DNA of 35,363 nt from Paenibacillus sp. Soil787 (GCF_001429545.1 NZ_LMSP01000044.1:364632-399994), one strand, 5' to 3'; positions 13,733-22,520 are shown, numbered from the stretch's first letter. The notes: a model not told the origin generated them from the letters alone. Made by a program: numbers and translations.

Positions 13733-16606
13733 ATGACCAGAAAGTTAATACCATTATTATTATCCCTATTTGTAGTGATGGGGAGCTTGCAATTTGGTAA
13801 TGTAGTAAAAGCTGAACAGAATGGTTCCGATGTGAGTGAAGTTGTAAAACTTATTATTGTGGAAAAAGATGGATTTGTTCATCCGGGAATCAGTGTCGAT
13901 CCAGAAAAGTTAGAGAATACAAGACAAGAATTGATGAAAGGGAACAACCCCTGGATAAGCTATTATAATGCAATGAAACAAACCAAGTATGCTTCTTTAA
14001 AGTTCGAATCAGCAAACTTAAAAGCCGGAACGATCGATACACCAAAAGATTCGACATTTAAGAAGTCAGCTGCGAATGTAAATTTAAGCAGTGATGGCTT
14101 TAGGGCATATACACAGGCAGTGCTTTATTATTTAACTGGTAACAGCCAATATCGGTATAATGCCATTAGGCTTGTCAGGATATGGGAAAATATGAACCCT
14201 AATGAATTTCAGTATTTTGCTGATTCTCATATTCATGTAGGGACACCATTTTACTATATGGTCAGTGCTGCGGAGCTATTGCGATACACCACTGTAGTGG
14301 ATGCGGTGTACAATGATGGACAAAACGGAATTATGAACTATAACTTGACATGGACAGAAGAAGATACAAATAAACTTACTAAAAATCTTATAGATCCCGT
14401 AATCAGCACCTTCTTGTATTCCAATTACAGGTATATGAATCAGCACCTTTATCCGGTGATTGGAGCTATGGCAGGATATATTTTTAAAGATGATAAGGCC
14501 CGATATGAAGAAGCGGTCGAATGGGCCATGGTCAATTCCACTACTGAAAAACCGGATATCAACGGCGCCTTGAAAAATCAATTCCATTTAATTGAGGCAA
14601 ACGATCCAAGAAACCCTACTGGCGTATCATATATACAGCATTTGGAAATGGGTCGTGACCAAGCTCATGGTTCTGGAGACGTTATCGATCTTACTGGGAT
14701 AGCACGTATTCTGACCCAACAAAAAACAAAGATAGATCCTATAATTGGAACCGTATCAACAGCAGTATATGCCCAGACCCCATACACTTTTCTCAATCAG
14801 CGTATTTTAGAAGGAGCTGAGAAGCTTTATAGATATATGGGAGGGTATACAATCCCCTGGACCGAGCTGGGATATCAGGATTTTGGCGGACAAGTTTCAG
14901 AAGCATATCGCGGTCGTACAGGCTTATATTTTAATATGAGCGAGCTTTACGATGCTTACAGATATATGGAGGGAATGACAAAAGAAGAGTTAGAAAAAAG
15001 GGCTCCTCAACTATCATTTATGGCTAACCATTTAACTTCTCCTAGTTTTTATAATGGATCGAATTTAACTAATTTTTGGGGAAGTTTTAGTGATAATAAA
15101 ATGACGGAAATAGGGTGCGAGTATTGGTTATCCATTCCAAGCGAACGTAATTTAGACAAGGAGATCGCTATTCCGGCGCAGGCTCAAGATAGTTCTGTTT
15201 CATTTGTTGAAAGAGGGGCTATTTTAGATAAATCCTTAGCTTCAGTTAAAAAGGAAGAAGAAACAACTTATATTCGTGTAAAATCTTCAATAAATCAAGA
15301 ACAGATTAAAGAAACGGATTATGACTCTCAATATCCGAAAGATATAAAAACAATACGTGGAGGAAATCAGATTGCTTTGCCTTCATTAATAAAGATCAAT
15401 AAACCTGAAAGTGAATTCAATTCCTTGCGGATTCGCTCGAATGGTAATGCCAAGTTATTGATTAGCAGCAATAATTATTATGGAGAAGCCTATCAGGAAG
15501 TAACTATCCCCAATACACAGGGGGAGTGGAAAAATATCGTATATAACACAAATGGGAAAAAACAAATTTCTAGGACTGCTAGACAATTGGCAAACTTAGA
15601 TTTTTATTCGGTAATTTCTGATACTGATGTTCAAGTAGACTTCGATCGTTTGCAATACATAAATGCAAATGGTGGATTGAAAACGAATGTACCAACCTTT
15701 AAAGGGAATCTGAGTCAGGTGCAATATCTTCTCAAAAAAGTTCCATTTGAACAGAAAATGGAGTTGGATAATGCCGATAACGTAACATTTAGTTTTGTGA
15801 ACGCTCCAAAAGGAATGACGATTGACAGCGATGGAACGATTAAATGGACACCTGATAAAAAGACAGACGAACCCATTTTAGTTACGGTAGTCGCTGATAA
15901 TGGCGTGGTTGTTAATACAGCTCAATTAAAATTTGTTGTTTCCAATAATCACCATGAAGCATATGAAGCTGTTTTATCAACTTATAATCAGAATCAAGTC
16001 TATACACAAAAAAGTTTTCTGGAATTTTCGAAACACAAAGAAGAAGTTGAAACATTGCTTAAGGGAAGTACAGAAGATAGCATATTCTTAACAACTTTAA
16101 ATGAAATGGTGACAAGCATAAATGCGTTGGAACTGCTGAATCCGAAATTGGAAGATGGAACCTTTAATTATTATGCCTATGACTCTATTATTCCGTCTGC
16201 AACAACCATGAATAAGGATAATATTAAATGGCTGGTAGATAACGATACGGCAACATTCAGCGGTGATTTGAGAGCACCAAGTATTTTTGATTTTGGACCA
16301 GAGTATAAAATCTCAGCGAAAGCATTTTCTTTCCAAGCTAGAAGAGGTTTCCCTAACCGCTCTGAAGGAATGAATGTATATGGATCCAACGATGGAGTGA
16401 ATTGGATTATACTAACGGAGACTTTTACGACAAAGACAGAAGCAATGGAGACCCTCCGAGTAAAGGATTCTTTAGTTAACGAATCATTCAGATATTTAAA
16501 ATTCCAAGTGGATTATCCTGGTATTCCTACGGATCCTTCATATCCTGGTATCTCATCTTTCGCGGAACTTAGGATAGATGGAACCAGATATGAAGTGAAC
16601 GAATAA
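13733..16606 (+). CDS. Secreted multidomain polysaccharide lyase-like protein (alginate lyase superfamily)
   Basis: 957 residues. Signal peptide 1 to about 27 (LIPLLLSLFVVMGSLQFG, then cleavage near VVKA-EQ). The catalytic region at about 45-400 resembles alginate-lyase (alpha/alpha toroid) proteins: GFRAYTQAVLYYLTGNSQY, the conserved ADSHIHVGTPFYYMVSAAEL, and HLEMGRDQAHGSGDV with a likely catalytic His/Tyr region. A middle beta domain (about 530-625) could bind carbohydrate. An Ig-like putative domain (NAPKGMTIDSDGTIKWTPD) is at about 680-725. A C-terminal F5/8 type C (CBM32-like) domain runs from about 820 (NMYGSNDGVNWIIL-like motif, read here as NVYGSNDGVNWIIL). Its substrate is probably a uronic-acid polysaccharide outside the cell. 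It is much larger than the other genes of the array. Confidence 0.78.
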   Translation: MTRKLIPLLLSLFVVMGSLQFGNVVKAEQNGSDVSEVVKLIIVEKDGFVHPGISVDPEKLENTRQELMKGNNPWISYYNAMKQTKYASLKFESANLKAGTIDTPKDSTFKKSAANVNLSSDGFRAYTQAVLYYLTGNSQYRYNAIRLVRIWENMNPNEFQYFADSHIHVGTPFYYMVSAAELLRYTTVVDAVYNDGQNGIMNYNLTWTEEDTNKLTKNLIDPVISTFLYSNYRYMNQHLYPVIGAMAGYIFKDDKARYEEAVEWAMVNSTTEKPDINGALKNQFHLIEANDPRNPTGVSYIQHLEMGRDQAHGSGDVIDLTGIARILTQQKTKIDPIIGTVSTAVYAQTPYTFLNQRILEGAEKLYRYMGGYTIPWTELGYQDFGGQVSEAYRGRTGLYFNMSELYDAYRYMEGMTKEELEKRAPQLSFMANHLTSPSFYNGSNLTNFWGSFSDNKMTEIGCEYWLSIPSERNLDKEIAIPAQAQDSSVSFVERGAILDKSLASVKKEEETTYIRVKSSINQEQIKETDYDSQYPKDIKTIRGGNQIALPSLIKINKPESEFNSLRIRSNGNAKLLISSNNYYGEAYQEVTIPNTQGEWKNIVYNTNGKKQISRTARQLANLDFYSVISDTDVQVDFDRLQYINANGGLKTNVPTFKGNLSQVQYLLKKVPFEQKMELDNADNVTFSFVNAPKGMTIDSDGTIKWTPDKKTDEPILVTVVADNGVVVNTAQLKFVVSNNHHEAYEAVLSTYNQNQVYTQKSFLEFSKHKEEVETLLKGSTEDSIFLTTLNEMVTSINALELLNPKLEDGTFNYYAYDSIIPSATTMNKDNIKWLVDNDTATFSGDLRAPSIFDFGPEYKISAKAFSFQARRGFPNRSEGMNVYGSNDGVNWIILTETFTTKTEAMETLRVKDSLVNESFRYLKFQVDYPGIPTDPSYPGISSFAELRIDGTRYEVNE

Positions 16607-16676
16607 AGCGGTCGTTAGGGTTCAATAGGTTTCAATATTGGCACAAAATATATAACTTAAAATGGCACAGAAATTG

Positions 16677-16714
16677 AAGTCCTGTATTGACAAAACCTTG
16701 TCAGTACAGGACTT
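16677..16714 (+). terminator. Terminator after the lyase gene
   Basis: AAGTCCTGTA-t-TGACA pairs with TGTCA-g-TACAGGACTT around AAACCT, followed by TCTGCATTTT. The long near-perfect stem makes this the clear end of the lyase transcript. Confidence 0.7.
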
Positions 16715-16789
16715 TCTGCATTTTAGCAAGTGCAGCCGATAAATGACATTGTATTGAGATGACATCAAATTATGCATCAATAAAAGTAA

Positions 16790-16906
16790 GATGATCCCTA
16801 TTTAGAGGATGACGTTTATGATGATTTAACAGATAGAGTGGTAGAATGGTACTTTAAAAATCAAGAACCGATTTTTAAACCATATGATCCGAACCAGTAC
16901 CGATAA
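16790..16906 (+). pseudogene. C-terminal fragment of an unknown protein
   Basis: An open stretch with no start codon encodes DDPYLEDDVYDDLTDRVVEW then YFKNQEPIFKPYDPNQYR and a stop. The acidic, tyrosine-rich sequence looks like the end of a real protein whose front is lost. A solitary repeat site follows at 16916. The parent family is not recognised. The gap 16607-17348 otherwise holds a terminator, a short duplicated piece near 17057-17105 (GACAAGAACAT..GGTTTCC / GGACAAGAACATGGCTTCC) and a repeat. Confidence 0.35.
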
Positions 16907-16915
16907 TTCAAATGA

Positions 16916-16938
16916 GATTCAGGGTAACGTTAGTACAG
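16916..16938 (+). repeat. Solitary degenerate family A site
   Basis: ATTCAGGGTAACG then TTAGTACAGT resembles a left site with a shortened spacer; no stem follows. Confidence 0.35.
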
Positions 16939-17154
16939 TTGGTGAATTATCCATTGGTCAAAAAAGGGGAGATTCGGATGTGTGTATCGGTACAGACTCT
17001 TGACATTTATCGGAAGAAGTTTCTGACGTTCGACAAAGCCATTTTTTTGTCGGGTGACAAGAACATATATGGTTTCCTGAATCAGGACAAGAACATGGCT
17101 TCCCGTAGTTGAGAAGTGTTTTCAATAGTGTGCCAACTAGGAATCATCCTTATA

Positions 17155-17252
17155 AAGTTATTAACGGGTACGAGAGCTCAATAGACATCAGTGAAGGCTG
17201 CCGATAGCAAGATCGGCAGCCTTCATTCAGCTAACGGGCAGCATAGATCAAT
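17155..17252 (+). repeat. Family A repeat copy, both sites exactly 28 bp
   Basis: Left site AAGTTATTAACGGGTAC GAGAGCTCAAT (17155-17182); stem AAGGCTGCCGAT/ATCGGCAGCCTT; right site ATTCAGCTAACGGGCAGC ATAGATCAAT (17225-17252). A textbook member of the family. Confidence 0.9.
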
Positions 17253-17348
17253 TAATACCTAATTTGCATCTTCCATTTTGTGTTCTATTTATTGCATCAT
17301 TAATTAGAGAATTATTGAAACTATATGAAACGATTGGGGGAATATACT

Positions 17349-17684
17349 TTGAATTTTAAATTAGTTGACTTATATAATCATCTAAACCAGTTAAAAGAAT
17401 TAGAAAGAACTTCATATTATGAATTTCTTAAGGTACCATCAATGAGTGTAGGGCTCTATAAACTAAATAAAGGCGAGCAGGATAAACAAAAGCCACATAC
17501 AGAAGATGAGATTTATTTGATAATTGAAGGTAAAGCTTTGTTTCAAAATGGAGACACAATTGCTGATATTAGTAAAGGGGACATCCTATTCGTAGAAGCT
17601 AACAAAGAACATAGATTCTATGATGTAACGGAAGACCTAACTACCCTGGTCTTTTTTTCACCAGCAGAACACTCAAATAAATAG
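17349..17684 (+). CDS. Cupin-domain protein
   Basis: 111 residues from TTG 17349, chosen because GGGGG ends 8 bases upstream. A single small beta-barrel. The first cupin motif is KPHTEDEIYLIIEGKALFQN (His and Glu metal ligands), and the second is KGDILFVEANKEHRFYDV with a terminal His. It is likely a metal-dependent enzyme or a sugar/small-molecule binder of the cytosol; the substrate cannot be told. A stand-alone gene between two repeat copies. Confidence 0.82.
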   Translation: MNFKLVDLYNHLNQLKELERTSYYEFLKVPSMSVGLYKLNKGEQDKQKPHTEDEIYLIIEGKALFQNGDTIADISKGDILFVEANKEHRFYDVTEDLTTLVFFSPAEHSNK

Positions 17685-17690
17685 GTACTA

Positions 17691-17770
17691 CTTTAAGCTA
17701 ACTGTAACTATAGCACAATAATTCAGGCTGCCGTTAGGCAGCCTGTTCAAGTAAGGGCAGGATAGTTCCA
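17691..17770 (+). repeat. Family A repeat copy
   Basis: Left site CTTTAAGCTAACTGTAAC TATAGCACAAT; short perfect stem CAGGCTGCC-gtta-GGCAGCCTG; right site TTCAAGTAAGGGCAGG ATAGTTCCAAA. It begins 6 bases after the cupin stop. Confidence 0.85.
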
Positions 17771-17821
17771 AAATGTGTTAACATATGAGAGAAGTATTAA
17801 CATTTTAGGGGGTGTGTTGAA

Positions 17822-18493
17822 ATGAGCAATAAGGGGGATTTTATTGAATTTATGGTTAAATCAAATGTTCTCATATTCGGTGACTTTGTAGCTAAGAGCG
17901 GTAGAAAGACACCATACATGATAAACACAGGGAACTTTCAAACCGCGAAGCAAATCGCAATTTTAGGCGAATACTATGCTGATTGTATACACTCAAAATT
18001 GGATGAATCAGTAAATGTTCTCTTCGGTCCTGCCTACAAGGGTATTCCTTTGGCGGTAGCTGCCTCTACTGCTCTATATAATAAATACAATAGAGACATC
18101 TCGATAACTTTTAATCGAAAAGAGAAGAAAGATCATGGTGAAGGAGGACAAATCATTGGGTATATACCTCAAAATAACGATTGCATTGCAATCATTGAAG
18201 ATGTGATAACCGCGGGCACAGCTGTAAGAGAAAGTATAAATTTACTAAATAACACCGCGGATGTAAAGATTACAAATTTAATCGTTTCAGTCGACAGATT
18301 AGAGAGAGGACTGAGCAATAAAACGACGATTCAGGAATTAAATGATGATTATGGTATTCAAACAAATGCCATCGTAACCATAGAGGATATCCTAAATTAT
18401 CTACATAATCGCGAAATTGATGGAAAGATTGTAATTGATGGGCTCATGAAAAATACAATAGAAGACCATCTCAACCTTTATGGAGTTAGATAG
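17822..18493 (+). CDS. pyrE: Orotate phosphoribosyltransferase
   Basis: 223 residues. It converts orotate and PRPP to OMP in pyrimidine synthesis. Visible motifs: KSGRKTPYMINTGNF (substrate loop), NVLFGPAYKGIPLAVA, the catalytic flexible loop FNRKEKKDHGEGG, and the PRPP-binding CIAIIEDVITAGTAVRES. The loop and length match the enterobacterial/yeast type better than the shorter Bacillus type. It stands alone, not in a pyr operon, between two repeat copies with its own AGGGGGTG site, so it is probably a second copy, perhaps used for a modified base or nucleotide. The role beyond the reaction is inferred. Confidence 0.88.
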   Translation: MSNKGDFIEFMVKSNVLIFGDFVAKSGRKTPYMINTGNFQTAKQIAILGEYYADCIHSKLDESVNVLFGPAYKGIPLAVAASTALYNKYNRDISITFNRKEKKDHGEGGQIIGYIPQNNDCIAIIEDVITAGTAVRESINLLNNTADVKITNLIVSVDRLERGLSNKTTIQELNDDYGIQTNAIVTIEDILNYLHNREIDGKIVIDGLMKNTIEDHLNLYGVR

Positions 18494-18510
18494 CTTAGAT
18501 ACTGGGTTTA

Positions 18511-18611
18511 ATTGCAATAACGAGGAACTATTGATCGATCACGATATGACGGCAGCCGGTCACACGATCAGCTGCCGTTGTGCGTTAAAGTAACGGGCCA
18601 GTTTAGCGTGG
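18511..18611 (+). repeat. Family A repeat copy
   Basis: Left site ATTGCAATAACGAGGAAC TATTGATCGAT; stem ACGGCAGCCG/CAGCTGCCGTT (one mismatch); right site CGTTAAAGTAACGGGCCAG TTTAGCGTGG. Confidence 0.85.
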
Positions 18612-18773
18612 AAGTGAAGACATTAAGCAGTTTGTTGAGGGGGTTCTGTGGGAACTACGATTGACTGACTTTGAGCAAACTATAAAACCGCTACCATCCC
18701 AAATTATGGTACTATATAGAAAATTACATAGGGGTATAGTTATATCTTATTTTCATTATACGGGAGTGAAACT

Positions 18774-19298
18774 ATGGGGATTAATGTATTCTTATTGAAA
18801 CCAACTGTGGAGTTAAGGGATGAATACCTATCATTTTATCAAGAATGGAAGGTTAGCGGAGAAAACATGATTCCGTATGTAATTAAAAGAGACCCTACAG
18901 ATTTTGAGGAAATGGTGCAAAAGCTTCTTGATAGAGAAAATGGTGTGAATCTCGTTGGAGATAGGGTACCCGATTCTACTTATTGGTTAGTAACTGGAGA
19001 TAAAAAGGTAATTGGTGTAGTTAATATAAGGTATGGATTAACAGATAAATTAATGAATAGTGGTGGTCATATTGGTTATGGAATACGTCCGTCAGAAAGG
19101 CAAAAAGGGTACGCCACAAAATTATTGGCACTATCCTTGGGAAAGCTGAGAGAATTGGGTATAAAAAAGGCACTTGTTGTATGCGATGAAGGTAACATTG
19201 CTTCAGAAAGGACCATTTTAAGAAATGGTGGAGTGCCTGACGCAAGTTTTACTGAGGAAGATGGAAACGTTGTAAAAAGATTTTGGATTGAGTTATGA
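18774..19298 (+). CDS. GNAT family N-acetyltransferase
   Basis: 174 residues, complete. The core acetyl-CoA motif is IGYGIRPSERQKGYATKLLA (RQKGYA loop, about 105-124), followed by the KKALVVCDEGNIASERTILR segment, the usual second helix contact. The N-terminal half (ELRDEYLSFYQEWKVSGENM) resembles YjdJ/YedL-like acetyltransferases. Starts at ATG 18774 behind GGGAGTG. The acceptor is unknown. Confidence 0.88.
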   Translation: MGINVFLLKPTVELRDEYLSFYQEWKVSGENMIPYVIKRDPTDFEEMVQKLLDRENGVNLVGDRVPDSTYWLVTGDKKVIGVVNIRYGLTDKLMNSGGHIGYGIRPSERQKGYATKLLALSLGKLRELGIKKALVVCDEGNIASERTILRNGGVPDASFTEEDGNVVKRFWIEL

Positions 19299-19333
19299 AG
19301 TTTAGATGTAAAGGCTTTACAGGGCTGACAGTC

Positions 19334-19421
19334 CATTAAGCTAACGGGTACAGTGGGGGAGCTGCCGCGAGGACAGCTCCTTTTTTGATGCTCATTGAAG
19401 TAACGGGCAGGAATCTTCAAA
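19334..19421 (+). repeat. Family A repeat copy with terminator-like stem
   Basis: Left site CATTAAGCTAACGGGTAC AGTGGGGGA; stem GGAGCTGccgcgaggaCAGCTCC followed by TTTTTTGA; right site CATTGAAGTAACGGGCAGG AATCTTCAAAA. The T-run makes this copy a plausible terminator as well. Confidence 0.85.
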
Positions 19422-19515
19422 AATTCTTGTTTTTATACTCATTACAATGGTAAAATATAACAGGAACGTGCGTTTGTGTTTTTGGAAATTATCTGCGTTA
19501 CAGGAGGAGAAAAAC

Positions 19516-19953
19516 GTGGTTGAAATCGTTGAAAAACAGAAATTTTCGGTTATTGGTAAAACGGGAAAAGGGCTTTCTAATGAAGGTCCAAAGTGGATAC
19601 CGCCATTATGGCAAGAAGCAAATAGTAACTTTATTGAGATAAGCAACCTCGCTAAGTTGGATGCTGAAGGCAACATTGTTGGAATTTGGGGTGCTATGAG
19701 TGATGTTGATGATAACTTTGAAAGATGGAAGGTTGAAGGAAAATATTTAGCAGGATGTGAAGTTGTTGACGATGCAATCACACCGAGTGGATGGGAAAAG
19801 TGGGTCATTCCTGCATTTAAATATGTCGTGGTTAAATGTACGCAAGACACGTATAATGAAACTTTCCAGCAGATGATTTCAAATTTCACTCATAGTCGGT
19901 CTATGGAAGTGCTAACGGCTTATCTAAAACCGACAAACACGAAAAAGGTGTAA
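19516..19953 (+). CDS. GyrI-like / AraC-type effector-binding domain protein
   Basis: 145 residues from GTG 19516; GGAGGA at 19503-19508 fixes this start. The fold pattern is that of the SOUL/GyrI-like small-molecule-binding domain: IGKTGKGLSNEGPKWIPPLW near the N-terminus, a paired strand GIWGAMSDVDDNF, and WEKWVIPAFKYVVVKC at the centre. There is no DNA-binding region. Such free-standing domains can bind drugs or inhibit enzymes (gyrase in the GyrI case); the ligand here is unknown. Confidence 0.72.
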   Translation: MVEIVEKQKFSVIGKTGKGLSNEGPKWIPPLWQEANSNFIEISNLAKLDAEGNIVGIWGAMSDVDDNFERWKVEGKYLAGCEVVDDAITPSGWEKWVIPAFKYVVVKCTQDTYNETFQQMISNFTHSRSMEVLTAYLKPTNTKKV

Positions 19954-20139
19954 ACCATCTCCCCACTCCCTCCACCTCATCAGACCCACTAAAATCCATA
20001 CTGACGGCTTGTAGACTTTCACATGACATGGATTCTATAAAAAATTGATTGTGCATTATAACAGTTGTTGGTATAATTCCTCCTAAGCAATCCAGTCATA
20101 TGAGATGAGAACAGTTGAGAAAAGGAAAGGTGAGATGAG

Positions 20140-20838
20140 ATGAGTAGAGCAGAAGTTAAATTAGATTTAAGTCGTATTGTTTTTATTGGAAGAACATTTG
20201 AAGAATACATGTTAATGTTCAACCTATCTAAAGAGGAATTGAAAGGGCGAAAAGTCCTTGATTGCCCTGCAGGTGCATGTTCTTTCACTGCAATTGCAAA
20301 CCAACAAGGTGCAGATGTTACTGCGACTGATATTGCTTATTATCATCCTTTTGAACAGCTTGCTGAAAAAGGGTTTGAAGATATTGAACATGCTATGCTT
20401 AATATGGAAAAGGCACAGAAGAATTACAAATGGGATTATTTCAAGTCTGTAGAAGGTTTAAGAAACCATAGAATACAAGCACTAATTGATTGTGCAAATG
20501 ATATGACAAAATCCCCTAATCGTTATGTACCTGCTGTTTTACCTGCATTGCCATTTGAAGATAAGGAATTTGATTTAACTCTATCTGCACATTTCTTATT
20601 CATGTACGCTGATAGGTTGGATTATGACTTCCACTTGCAATCTATACAGGAGTTAATGCGTGTTACAAAGGAAGAAATACGCATATTCCCTTTAATTGAC
20701 CTATCCTGCAATAGATATGAACATTTGGATAAGTTTGTTGATTTTATACAAAGTCAAGGTTACATTACAGAAGAAATCAAAGTTGGTTATGAGTTTCAAA
20801 AGGGTGCTAACAGTATGTTAAGAATTAAGAAAGTTTAA
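20140..20838 (+). CDS. Class I SAM-dependent methyltransferase-like protein
   Basis: 232 residues. Motif I is VLDCPAGACSFTAIANQQGA (about 39-58), followed by DVTATDIAY (acidic ribose-binding residue). Motif IV-like is ALPFEDKEFDLTLSAHFLF. An AAGGTGA ribosome site precedes the ATG. The insert between motifs (EKAQKNYKWDYFKSVEGL) is not typical of small-molecule methyltransferases; the substrate is unknown. The 186-base gap before it has no repeat copy; a very strong terminator follows. Confidence 0.82.
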   Translation: MSRAEVKLDLSRIVFIGRTFEEYMLMFNLSKEELKGRKVLDCPAGACSFTAIANQQGADVTATDIAYYHPFEQLAEKGFEDIEHAMLNMEKAQKNYKWDYFKSVEGLRNHRIQALIDCANDMTKSPNRYVPAVLPALPFEDKEFDLTLSAHFLFMYADRLDYDFHLQSIQELMRVTKEEIRIFPLIDLSCNRYEHLDKFVDFIQSQGYITEEIKVGYEFQKGANSMLRIKKV

Positions 20839-20882
20839 TAGTGTCTATAAGTTGTAGTGTACTTTTTGAGTACCCTATTTTA

Positions 20883-20940
20883 CAGTATTTAAAGAAAAAA
20901 CCACTCCAATTAGTAGGAGTGGTTTTTTCTTTAAATACTG
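20883..20940 (+). terminator. Very strong terminator, perfect 25-bp inverted repeat
   Basis: Two perfectly complementary 25-base arms (20883-20907, 20916-20940; core ACCACTCC/GGAGTGGT with A6/T6 runs) flank the 8-base loop AATTAGTA. It ends the methyltransferase transcript and forms the left part of the family B repeat. Confidence 0.85.
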
Positions 20941-21017
20941 ATGTATATCCTATGGTCAAATTGTACCTTGTGCTTAGATACATTACGGTGAACCGTACCA
21001 TGGATGACAGGTCAGGT
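20889..21017 (+). repeat. Family B repeat, copy 2
   Basis: Hairpin with CCACTCC/GGAGTGG, then TACTGATGTATATCC, TATGGTCAAA, TTAGATACATTACGG, GTGAACCGTACCA and GACAGGTCAGG. It aligns base by base with 34743-34868. It runs directly into a family A copy, as do the other two. Confidence 0.75.
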
Positions 21018-21105
21018 CATTAAACTAACGGGTACTATAGTTGAGGGGGTGCTTCAGGCAGCTCCTCTTTTGTTTATTATAGTAAGGGGCGGTAGGAATG
21101 TTAAA
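21018..21105 (+). repeat. Family A repeat copy
   Basis: Left site CATTAAACTAACGGGTAC TATAGTTGAGG; imperfect stem GAGGGGGTGC/GCAGCTCCTC; degenerate right site TATAGTAAGGGGCGG TAGGAATGTTAAAT. Confidence 0.75.
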
Positions 21106-21159
21106 TATGAACGAAACAAATACATGGCAAGTACGTCAGATAATGTAGGGGGTGAATCA

Positions 21160-21600
21160 GTGAAAAAAATAATATTTATCGTGGCGGGACCTGTTGTTAT
21201 CGTCTCATGCATTTTGTTATTAATAATAATTGGATACTTTAAAGACCCAAAAATTGAAGGGGCAAATAAGATTAGTCAAATGGAGAGAACCTCCACATCA
21301 GAGAAGATATTTAAACAGAACAAAGACGCGGACATTCTATGTGTCTATGGTGCACGTTTTTATAAACGTGTCGAAGATCAGGAGCAATATAAACAAATGG
21401 ATTTGAAAATAAATCATGAGTTAGGCGAGATAAGAAAAGAGTACAAAGATGGAAATATTTTTGAAGATTACATGGCAACTAAACTCCAAGTTGGGACAAA
21501 GATATTTACGATTCAAGGTCAAATGCAATCTGAATTGCTTCTTGTACAACTGGGAGAAAAATACGTTGTTTATGTATATCAGAATTCAAAGGATTTGTAA
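21160..21600 (+). CDS. Single-pass membrane protein, unknown function
   Basis: 146 residues from GTG 21160, fixed by the AGGGGGTG site; the longer frame from 21004 is repeat DNA. The N-terminal membrane helix is IIFIVAGPVVIVSCILLLII; the rest is an exported soluble domain, rich in Lys/Glu, ending in a beta hairpin (LLVQLGEKYVVYVYQ). It is not recognised and stands alone between repeat copies. Confidence 0.58.
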   Translation: MKKIIFIVAGPVVIVSCILLLIIIGYFKDPKIEGANKISQMERTSTSEKIFKQNKDADILCVYGARFYKRVEDQEQYKQMDLKINHELGEIRKEYKDGNIFEDYMATKLQVGTKIFTIQGQMQSELLLVQLGEKYVVYVYQNSKDL

Positions 21601-21624
21601 AAGACCCCTCGTGTGAAGCGATTC

Positions 21625-21723
21625 ATGAAACTAACGGCGAACGATAGTTCAATTACGATATGAAGGCAGCCGGCACACGATCGGCTGCCTTTGTCTATTG
21701 AAGTAACGGGCAGTATAGTACGG
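21625..21723 (+). repeat. Family A repeat copy, near-consensus
   Basis: Left site ATGAAACTAACGGCGAACG ATAGTTCAAT; stem AAGGCAGCCG-gcacacgat-CGGCTGCCTT; right site ATTGAAGTAACGGGCAG TATAGTACGG. The stem and loop are identical to the copy at 32886 for over 20 bases, so these two separated recently. Confidence 0.92.
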
Positions 21724-21728
21724 AAACT

Positions 21729-21778
21729 CATCTAAGCTAAACTGGGTTTCCTATTGAAGTAACGTGCGATTCCTAATT
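21729..21778 (+). repeat. Extra degenerate site pair directly after a full family A copy
   Basis: CATCTAAGCTAAACTGGG and then ATTGAAGTAACGTGCG ATTCC resemble a left and right site without a stem. It may be the collapsed remainder of a second repeat. Confidence 0.4.
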
Positions 21779-21834
21779 ATGGTAATATAAGAGCAGTGAA
21801 ATATTTATCTGTGGTTCTGAGGGGGGGAGTATAG

Positions 21835-22383
21835 GTGGGATATTCAAAACGTAGGTGGTCTTTTGTTATAGGCAGTATAATAATTGCCTCTATTGCTTTA
21901 GCAATTGTTGCACCAAACTACTTTATAAACAATCCTCCAGAAAATCCTGTTATAAGAACAATCGCATCCAGCAACGCTTTTGATGTAACCGATACACGTA
22001 GGCTTGTCGGGTGGGCAGATAATGTATTTGTCGGGAAAGTATTAAAACAGGATGGAACTAAATCATTGGATGGCACTCCTGAAACTCAGTTTAAGGTGGA
22101 AGTGTCTGATAATGTAAAAGGTAAATTTAACGGAACAGTAATCGTAAATCAACAAGGTGGATTCAAAAGAAATGAATTAATACTAATTGAAAATGACCAA
22201 TTACTTCACGAAGGACAATCATATTTATTTGTAACCAAACATTTGAAGGAAGAAAATTGGAATACCTTAGTACCTGTTTACGGCGACATTCTAATTGCCA
22301 ATGAAGAAGCAAAAATAGAACTAATTGAGAAATTTACAACTTATAAAAATGAAATACCATTTAATATGAGAGCAAGTCATTAA
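21835..22383 (+). CDS. Membrane-anchored exported protein, unknown function
   Basis: 182 residues from GTG 21835 with GAGGGGGGGAG six bases upstream. One N-terminal membrane segment (FVIGSIIIASIALAIVAP), then an extracellular domain containing WADNVFVGKVLKQDG and SYLFVTKHLKEENW, with an OB-like strand pattern (VEVSDNVKGKFNGTVIVNQQ). I do not recognise a family with certainty. The TAA stop is the first part of the left site of the next repeat. Confidence 0.58.
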   Translation: MGYSKRRWSFVIGSIIIASIALAIVAPNYFINNPPENPVIRTIASSNAFDVTDTRRLVGWADNVFVGKVLKQDGTKSLDGTPETQFKVEVSDNVKGKFNGTVIVNQQGGFKRNELILIENDQLLHEGQSYLFVTKHLKEENWNTLVPVYGDILIANEEAKIELIEKFTTYKNEIPFNMRASH

Positions 22384-22471
22384 ACTAACGATAGCGTAGG
22401 AGCTGCTTTAAAGTTGCTCCTTTTTGGTTTTCGATCGAGGGTTTGATTGGAGGACGGGCAGTTTTGCGTGG
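22378..22471 (+). repeat. Family A repeat copy overlapping the previous stop codon
   Basis: Left site CATTAAACTAACG ATAGCGTAGG; stem GGAGCTGC-tttaaa-GTTGCTCC with TTTTTGG; right site TTGGAGGACGGGCAG TTTTGCGTGG. Confidence 0.8.
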
Positions 22472-22520
22472 TATGGTATACTTTACTTATAGATTGAGTT
22501 TTGTATTGGAGTTGAATTAG

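Noticed and set aside
16912..17112. Plus-strand ORF of 66 codons
   Set aside because: It starts inside a degenerate repeat site and covers a short duplicated stretch; it does not look like protein.
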